Source: JAIRVZ01 sp031553755 (GTDB taxonomy: Bacteria; Bacteroidota; Bacteroidia; Bacteroidales; Azobacteroidaceae). From it: DNA of 37,690 bases. The notes beneath the pieces are model-generated. The model ran no database searches and had not been told where the DNA came from. It saw nothing but the letters and a program-made list of their open reading frames with translations. Each line of letters opens with the position of its first letter. Within the stretch, counting starts at the first letter, position 1. The position numbers and the translations under genes were made by a program. The DNA lies in the NCBI GenBank assembly GCA_031553755.1, contig JAVBKZ010000052.1:1-37690 (forward strand), given 5' to 3'. Shown in pieces: positions 34,701-37,690 of this stretch.

Positions 34701-36837
34701 TACCGGAGATAATATTCGATTGAATATAACAGGTTCAACGATTACGAAAAACAGCAATGCAGGAGTTCGGTTAAATTGTAAAGCAGGAAAAGTAATCAAC
34801 CTGAATTTTACCAATAACTTGATTCTCAACAATAATGTTAATACTGACTTTACAGGAGCTTCTTCGGTGACAGTAGCAAGTTTCAAATATTCTATTGTTG
34901 GAAATATAAAATATAAGACAAGCTACACCGATACAGAAACTTTTACCAAGACGATTCGCTTGGGAGATTTAGCTGATAACGGAGGATGGGGTCAAACTAT
35001 AGCATTAACAGAAGCTTGCTATAATCCGGCCGTCAGAGCGGGTGATCCGGCTTTATTGAGTAGCGAATTAACCCAATATGATCAACGGGGAGTTCCACGC
35101 AACAATGCACCTACAATAGGCGCTTATGATTTTGTGGCATTACCACCATCACAAACAACTTGGACGGGAGCTGCGGGCTCTGTTGATTGGAACAATCCTA
35201 GTAACTGGTCTAATGGAGTTCCAGCTTCGTGTACAAACGTTATTATACCCGAATTTAGTGATTTGACTCCTTATCCTGCCATTGAAGAAACAGATGCCGC
35301 GACTTGCGCTACGATTTCATTCAAAGCAAACGGAGAAGTTTCTAAAACAGCTTATTTGACTTATAACTCGGCTAAAGTCGATTTGTCTGTTCCAATCAAT
35401 GTTTATCACGTTGTCGCTCCTCCTTTGGGAAGCATGTATTCGGGAGATTATTTTATCGATGCGACTTTTGACCCTGCGCAGAACGGAGGTTTACCTCGTC
35501 AAAATCCTGCTGTGTGGGCTAAGGTATATCAAACGACTAATCCGCAAACTCAGGTTGCCGTAGAAGCTGCGACATGGAGCCGCTACTTCAATACGTTGGA
35601 TTATCCGTTACCTCCGGGATCAGGATTCTCTATATGGGTAGATAATGGAATTTTGGATCCATCCTCAGACTTTACAATGCACTTCCCAAAAGATTCTACT
35701 CAATATTATTATTATAATGACAGAACGGGAGCTAAAGGAGGTCAAACGGGAGTCATGGACAGAACCTTTAAGAAGCGTTTTGTTTATGAACAAGTGAGCA
35801 ATTATAACAAAACAACCGGAGATTTCGATATCAGTGTGACATCGGATGTGGATGGAAGTAATGTATTTGGTACAGCCATTGTTGGTAATCCGTTCATGTC
35901 ACATTTGAATTTTACAAAATTCTATCAGGCAAATAGTAATAAAATAGAACCGGCATATCACCTTTGGAGTGGAGAATCATTCGAAACAATTATGTTTGGG
36001 GATACAGATAATCCTTTGTCGACAGAAGAAAATAATTCTATAGCGCCGATGCAAGCATTTGTAGTGACTAAAAAAGTTCCATCAGTAGCCCTTGAAACGT
36101 TGAAGTTTACAGCCGATATGTCGAAAACTCTTCCGGGTTCACAATTGAAGGCTTCACATCAAGAACCAAGTCTATTGAAACTTTCGATGAATAGGGATGG
36201 TTATCGCCACAGTGGTATCTTGTTGCAATACAAAGAAGGAGAAAGCAATCAATTCAGGAAAGATAAAGATGTGTGGACGATGTTTGCAAATAACATGTCG
36301 AGTTCGGCGATTCTTTATGCTTTAATTGATGGTAAAGCAGCTTCCATACGTACTATCGGAGACATTTCAGAGCGTATTCCGTTGGGAATTTCCACAACAG
36401 AAAAAGGTGTGTTGACTTTCTCTTTCGAAAACGCGCAAACATTTGTACCCGATGCTTATGTATATTTGGAAGACGCGGTTACCAAACAATTGATTGATTT
36501 ACGTCAAGAATACAACGAATATTCCTTTACGAATACAACAGGAAATGTACAGGATCGTTTCTTTATTAAGATAAGCCAGATGCCATTATCTTTAGATAAA
36601 GAAAATCTAAATCCTGAAATATTCATATATGCTAAAAATCAAAGAATATACATCCAAAGTAGCGACAATGACAGGATTGAAAATGTAGAATTCTATGATT
36701 TGCAAGGAAAATTAATCTTTGTGGAAAAAGACATCCGCAATCAGCATTATTCGAAAGAAATATCCAAAGACCATCAGGTTTTAATCGTAAAAGTTAAAAC
36801 ATTGAAAACTGTACAAACAAAGAAAATAGTTCAGTAA
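25783..36837 (+). CDS. Giant type IX-secreted beta-helix surface protein
   Basis: A 3684-residue protein. A signal peptide (1-20, MKYSILFFASLFFISISIQA) is followed by three beta-helix modules. Module 1 (about 24-865) and module 2 (about 868-1630) each open with a YVD/YVN...GDD-AxxxA stretch plus GTYYPT/GIYYST and end in DQRG/DQRD...DIGSIE/DVGSVE. Both are packed with Pmp-like GG[GA]I[YFH] repeats, about 18 and 16. Ig/PKD-like domains fill about 1700-2700. Module 3 (about 2715-3118) opens with YVKENPSGDGTGTSWDNAF and ends in DQRG...IGAYDF. Next is a WTGAAGSVDWNNPSNWSNGV segment (about 3125). The last 75 residues are a type A sorting domain (NVEFYDLQGKLIF ... VLIVKVKTLKTVQTKKIVQ), which directs secretion by the type IX system and anchoring to the surface. 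Probably an adhesin or matrix protein; the ligand is unknown. Confidence 0.92.
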   Translation: MKYSILFFASLFFISISIQAQTTRYVNLNASGANNGTSPTDAFKNLDDAIAAANSRDIIKVTQGTYYPTKPLSGTSVSDQSFYITKSITLEGGYNAAFSSRDVVNNKTILDGNVGSIDDESDNSCHVIVWKTTDGQNGKIDGFIIRNGTNNGRTGTAAVNRTIGAGVHHASGILTISNSNITNNKSSATGGGIYSTANPLTLENVEVSGNGSGWNGTAYTVANGHGGGIYANNTIELKGSITINNNYANGSGGGIYKNSTAGTEFSVNDLQTLIVDGNTANVGSGGGIYTFVSLDLSNLQSGSISDNKAKSTGGGIYAHTNAVLTLNNTIVSGNKAGWDDAAGSYVTASVNGGGIYGSTTLTLQGHMQVNGNTTTALGGGVFANNTLELKGKIELKNNTGTSGGGLYKNATNTIIASSLDTLIVVGNKSTNTSGTGGGGIYTAVALNCSNLKYSLIEGNEAQVIGGGIHATNLLYLYGNMVVKNNISGSYGGGIYAANVLSLSGNLTLEGNRAAFQGGGVWKHGTGGFIVTNIDTLIIKNNKALGGEGGGIYTPSQIIEFFNLKEGLLEGNTSTGRGGAIYAGGGLVLRNTEAKQNSSNLEGGAIFVNKNLEIDLSYYHGNSAGGLGGAIYKDAAGTMAITRSTFAQNNAPKGGAITSAISSAFTQNIANCTFSGNTSGSNGGAVYFSGTGGSGSTITYSSFNNNSTGTNVGNAIYFNYTGSVKGTLNGNIIYGNGTGNDPKSEIYYTNLSSNIKAYFNIIRDLEIPEDVGQYNKNLQAGQANQIFANVSGDVATLANNGDLTPFIMPTLLIKEGGLAHDQISLGDASSFYNSATDQRGINRVVSLTDIGSIELSTELSCNSSRPDSPITWYVDQSTTSEGDGMDDLSHPAKTLTAVLNNPCLREDDVIKIAQGIYYSTESDRNNSFMITKAISIYGGYTAGFANRDTKNNPTILDGNKLSYHVILWNTNVTKSGLIDGVTIRNGKSDGNGSLASGAGIFLSAGQLILSDYVVENNWAANKGGGIYSGYGTTLTLKNGTSRNNKAGYINGEYNNSIDNVPSGDVQEVSLLEQKSGGFVSALANLNLEGHLVMQRDTAAWSGGGILKSVGGDLNANNLQTWLMEDCSAMSAKVPGDQKTGNFGGGGLCSMVDTYLDNTVITANRCKAVNNQGGAVFINNKTDRTVVLKVANSNFTDCYAGMDGGALESYSSTTSVIDVTNSNFYNCDAGRYGGALGVGNALALTGKIVMDQCDAGVNGGGISQWDLKPNVASIPFNATQLDTLIITNCNVLTPDPAFTNASLGGGAIWSNKSDVDLSNAKYVLLENNYCRDHGGAIRIYSSTKTLTLGNNVIFRNNRAGYVNGNYTGSFSGGAIYMPNGNIIIKGNAVFENNSASSHGGAIYAPGALTLSYASFKDNQSISGNGGAIWKNVSGKMTISKSTFENNTAKLGGAIHTSVATNGNLNSISNSTFSENSATAGSGGAIYSSAGGAELCVKIQSSSFNGNTASNNIGHAIYYANASGELLNGNIICGNGSTGSEINTTTGLVGSYNISKTALLGASNKQTNAVDSIFESTNGDIAVLADNGGFTKTLMIKTGGLAQNKIPIATFNTWGVDDTDQRDSVQIADCAVDVGSVEKKSQVSDAASYAFKPIRSVCSIMLVDADTLIASTINIKDTLYYNDKNYTELLSMPVQGKNKIYVKFISIINCEVLDSISLNLIPNPTAKINKTTTQFCSGNPLKLVVDTTHVSSIQWSSDYADFANATNINSDTLKYTPLPLVKDTTIKVYVTALGIAPCSTVSDTITITLKGRPTVKITNVTSTSGCAGEEVKFTLVTTNSTYLEWTGGEGTLTPTRQSSQLNYAYDSIPHTYIPVASERGKVVELALKSAGGTCGYLYDTVRVTVLPLTTSMNLELLAQPKAAQTTCQDTSYIMKVKATDVGDLKNIKIKLFDDKQTNIMPIAGEYKYSTGNWIALDTLNRYTWLIPQELNGNDSLYVRTTVRPGCEFTSGDDFKFELQATNSCNEALQSKQVTTDKFYLRSDPTLSSTYTFQNITTPIMVNSQNGDTIYHRIRLNISGTQPTDKTRESIVSFIPTGFSIVPGSLNYIHNADEPATYTPVTGGIEVRKPIPTGITNDSVIYEVKLYAGAASCGDYNVRTQVYYDYQATCGENVCSASSIRAEYSETVKVRRYAFTLDPSVGTSIGGETKLGKWSGNINLQAINGLYASDSLKVDFYVDMDGSNLVSAPDGLPVKTVYVRVPQDVAPGESFVFSFKDIPATAGRQLIAFSNDKLLCSPFLMPITIILGPDTICQNKIYEFVSPEGMENYSFDAISGATRVPVTSVQDYPTQNIARIKFTSGSGDKEVKGSYARTIGGQTSQAAKTTFHTYLNPAITYNGIKTENDQIAFCTPGVAKIYVDNIQNITSQQWTAPTNIGTVSGSTTDTLTYTLNTRIEADTTVWVYYTATSLSECNNLKDSIQITIYQTLTQPDPAFLNATICEGSNKSIECGRAQGGGIPDNSSPAKVKGQQMLRASSEGEIIPEPDAMFGMMGVIDYTYQWQDSTATRGWQNAPDAFENYLSTDQEYLTSALSETTWFRRIVNGMCDADTGNIVKITVLPKLEILDESLTVTNSPCPTDEVTVSFEMKGGTAPYSYKLNDGTYQNITPDSITVANNMAFHITGSFPIGTNDLYIKDATVCNDFHTSFNVESNTLLLLTPSVILYVKENPSGDGTGTSWDNAFNGKQLGWYLQNRASENQVIYIAEGTYYPYYQSCDNVSMARDYAFVLNKNNINIIGGFDSASTGTDLSSYNPKQNITRLSGAIQTPSNTDNSYHVILIENSIAADIKGLVISDGYAHDDVDYSGDKQNGGGILDKGTGERVDISQVVLENNFGDYGAAVYFYGNTKTVLDSVTVRNNQSLINFGGSVFAWGDFAILNSTVNDNNDGIVSWGGDLAVVNSTITNNTRYGIFAQNTTDTGDNIRLNITGSTITKNSNAGVRLNCKAGKVINLNFTNNLILNNNVNTDFTGASSVTVASFKYSIVGNIKYKTSYTDTETFTKTIRLGDLADNGGWGQTIALTEACYNPAVRAGDPALLSSELTQYDQRGVPRNNAPTIGAYDFVALPPSQTTWTGAAGSVDWNNPSNWSNGVPASCTNVIIPEFSDLTPYPAIEETDAATCATISFKANGEVSKTAYLTYNSAKVDLSVPINVYHVVAPPLGSMYSGDYFIDATFDPAQNGGLPRQNPAVWAKVYQTTNPQTQVAVEAATWSRYFNTLDYPLPPGSGFSIWVDNGILDPSSDFTMHFPKDSTQYYYYNDRTGAKGGQTGVMDRTFKKRFVYEQVSNYNKTTGDFDISVTSDVDGSNVFGTAIVGNPFMSHLNFTKFYQANSNKIEPAYHLWSGESFETIMFGDTDNPLSTEENNSIAPMQAFVVTKKVPSVALETLKFTADMSKTLPGSQLKASHQEPSLLKLSMNRDGYRHSGILLQYKEGESNQFRKDKDVWTMFANNMSSSAILYALIDGKAASIRTIGDISERIPLGISTTEKGVLTFSFENAQTFVPDAYVYLEDAVTKQLIDLRQEYNEYSFTNTTGNVQDRFFIKISQMPLSLDKENLNPEIFIYAKNQRIYIQSSDNDRIENVEFYDLQGKLIFVEKDIRNQHYSKEISKDHQVLIVKVKTLKTVQTKKIVQ

Positions 36838-36861
36838 ACGGTCTTTAATATCTGATAGATA

Positions 36862-36899
36862 CAATCCCAATCGAATTAAAAACGGTTGGGATTGTTTTT
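36862..36899 (+). terminator. Rho-independent terminator after the giant gene
   Basis: CAATCCCAATCG pairs with CGGTTGGGATTG around the loop AATTAAAAA, followed by TTTTTG. It starts 25 nt after the stop codon. Very strong by eye. Confidence 0.92.
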
Positions 36900-36928
36900 G
36901 ATATAAACATATAATTTGAAACCTGAAA

Positions 36929-37147
36929 TTATAAAATATCAACAAGAGTAATCAATCTAATACCCAAGCTATCACTTATTTTATATAAAGTCCAAATAGT
37001 AGGATTTGTTCTTCCCATTTCAATCCTTATCATATTGTTATATTCGATATCAATTTTATCCGATAACTGCTGAATAGACAAACCCATACTCTCCCTCAAC
37101 TCCCTGACTTTCAACCCAATTTTTTTGTTCAATTCTTCTTTTTGCAT
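36929..37147 (-). CDS. Small XRE-family helix-turn-helix regulator
   Basis: A 72-residue protein that is little more than one Cro/CI helix-turn-helix domain. The domain spans about residues 9-68: KVRELRESMGLSIQQLSDKI, then DIEYNNMIRIEMGRTNPTIW, then the capping helix TLYKISDSLGIRL. No second domain is present, so it probably works as a dimeric DNA-binding repressor, as in mobile elements, restriction-modification control or toxin-antitoxin loci. Seven bases before its ATG lies the first of two inverted 16-bp palindromes, which fit operators for autoregulation. No partner toxin or methylase is visible in the window. It converges on the giant surface protein gene. Confidence 0.85.
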   Translation of the reverse strand: MQKEELNKKIGLKVRELRESMGLSIQQLSDKIDIEYNNMIRIEMGRTNPTIWTLYKISDSLGIRLITLVDIL

Positions 37148-37153
37148 ATTTTT

Positions 37154-37169
37154 CTATCATTAATGATTG
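37154..37169. promoter_or_regulatory. Operator-like palindrome 1 of the XRE gene
   Basis: CTATCATTAATGATTG contains the perfect 12-bp dyad ATCATTAATGAT. It lies 7 nt upstream of the XRE start codon. It is the inverted near-copy of the site at 37204-37219. Confidence 0.65.
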
Positions 37170-37195
37170 TTTGCAAAGGAAAATCTTTATATTTG
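37167..37195 (+). promoter_or_regulatory. Rightward promoter-like sequence between the two operators
   Basis: TTG (37167-37169, the end of operator 1), a spacer of 18 nt and TATATTTG (37188-37195). It is close to the Bacteroidota consensus and points away from the XRE gene, toward the startless frame at the end of the window. Confidence 0.4.
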
Positions 37196-37203
37196 CACCG
37201 GAA

Positions 37204-37219
37204 CAATCATATATGATAG
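37204..37219. promoter_or_regulatory. Operator-like palindrome 2 of the XRE gene
   Basis: CAATCATATATGATAG contains the perfect 12-bp dyad ATCATATATGAT. Reversed it reads CTATCATATATGATTG, differing from operator 1 at a single central position. The centres are exactly 50 bp apart. Confidence 0.65.
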
Positions 37220-37273
37220 TATTTGGAGGTAGTGAATAAATTATACAACAGAAAGTAACACACAAATTGTTCG

Positions 37274-37288
37274 TAGGTTAATAACCTA
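37274..37288. repeat. Perfect 15-bp palindrome
   Basis: TAGGTTA-A-TAACCTA is a perfect dyad in AT-rich noncoding DNA, 55 bp beyond operator 2. It differs in sequence from the XRE operators, so it may be a site for another protein or only chance. Confidence 0.35.
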
Positions 37289-37462
37289 AGAAAGATTACT
37301 CTTGTAATTAATATCATCAAAAATATAACATACTGAATTTTAATATTATAACATCTTAAAAACTCAGATGTTTGGAAAATGATTTTATGTCCAATTCAAT
37401 GAAATTCTAAATATATCACCAATATAAATATTAGTAACTACTCAGGTCTCATTCTCCAATAA

Positions 37463-37690
37463 AAAATCAATAAAATAAAATATTTAGGAGTTTTAAATAC
37501 TAAATCTCCCGATTTTTCGTTTAGTATATATAAAACAAACGGTGTTTCTATTTTGACTTTACCAGTTACCTACATATCCGCATTACTATCGTCTCTTCAA
37601 CGCGAACTAACCGAGTTGAAAAGTACAGTCTACCTGCAACAGGTAGAGATAAGTGAATTATATCGCCTCTTGGATAGAAAGGATAAGGAA
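37463..37690 (+). CDS. Open frame without start codon, cut by the window end
   Basis: After a TAA at 37460-37462 the frame stays open for 76 codons to the end of the window, but it contains no ATG. The later part looks protein-like: PVTYISALLSSLQRELTELK, then STVYLQQVEISELYRLLDRK, a probable coiled coil. Codon use there also fits a real gene (Leu as CTA/CTC/TTG mix, Glu GAA/GAG). An AGGAG stands at 37486-37490 without a start codon after it. It could be a gene with a rare start such as TTG (37553), or a broken 5' end. I recognise no family. Confidence 0.35.

Larger units (their letters stand above)
37148..37690. other. AT-rich regulatory and noncoding end of the window
   Basis: About 540 nt with no complete gene. 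It contains the two operators of the XRE gene, a rightward promoter-like box, a perfect 15-bp palindrome (TAGGTTA-A-TAACCTA, 37274-37288) and, from 37463, an open frame without a start codon. Positions 37290-37460 show nothing recognisable. Confidence 0.5.

Noticed and set aside
37225..37255. GGAGG followed by GTGAATAAATTA as a possible gene start on the plus strand
   Set aside because: The frame stops after eight codons, and the spacing between GGAGG and GTG is only two bases.
37056..37265. Open frame on the minus strand overlapping the XRE gene
   Set aside because: It runs through the operator palindromes and promoter region in another frame, and its translation has no family character.
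1..37690. tRNA, rRNA or riboswitch genes
   Set aside because: No T-arm-like GTTCGA context with matching acceptor stem, no rRNA stretch and no known riboswitch core was recognised by eye. A covariance-model search would be needed to exclude small RNAs.

Overview
The window looks like a chromosome segment of an AT-rich Bacteroidota bacterium, most likely of the order Bacteroidales. Supporting signs are promoter-like TAnnTTTG boxes instead of Shine-Dalgarno-led starts, a three-gene fumarate reductase/succinate dehydrogenase operon, lipoproteins with acidic residues just after the lipobox cysteine, an ECF sigma factor next to a protein with a TM helix and an outer-membrane barrel, and a giant beta-helix protein ending in a type IX secretion sorting domain. 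The genus cannot be decided from the sequence. No rRNA, tRNA, CRISPR array or classical transposase was seen.

Layout. 129-2247 (minus): an ABC-2 type permease with its own promoter, then gpmA. 2562-6815 (plus): a surface lipoprotein, then a tight cluster of serpin lipoprotein, ECF sigma factor, putative dual-membrane-spanning anti-sigma factor and a small Cys-rich protein, with overlaps of 4 and 8 nt and a gap of 4 nt. 6948-10854 (plus): argS and a secreted alpha-galactosidase-like glycosidase. 10888-14393 (minus): aspS followed by an ArnT/PMT-like glycosyltransferase. 14557-18360 (minus): gyrA and a periplasmic TPR protein, closed by a clear terminator. 18444-20564 (minus): a SpoIID/LytB-like protein and a BadF-type sugar kinase, plausibly for peptidoglycan turnover. 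20714-24723 (minus): sdhC/frdC, frdA, an inserted four-helix-bundle gene, and frdB. 25269-36837 (plus): a small membrane protein and a 3684-residue secreted beta-helix protein, followed by a strong terminator. 36929 to the end: a small XRE repressor (minus) with two inverted 16-bp operator-like palindromes, then AT-rich DNA and an open frame without a start codon that runs off the window.

Three things stand out. (1) Between frdA and frdB sits a 444-bp element: a 23S-rRNA-intervening-sequence-type four-helix gene that fills the interior between 29-bp inverted arms made of 7-bp repeats (28 of 29 identical). In the operon mRNA these arms would close the gene into a long hairpin, as real rRNA intervening sequences do. 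(2) The untranslated leader and both internal gaps of the fumarate reductase operon, and the serpin upstream region, carry short drifting tandem arrays with exact periods of 7, 8 or 10 bp and a related core (about AACTYGTC). (3) The serpin is translationally coupled to a sigma/anti-sigma pair whose anti-sigma partner appears to span both membranes through a low-complexity Asn/Glu/Lys linker, suggesting an envelope or protease-stress circuit.

The remaining genes are ordinary core metabolism and translation genes.
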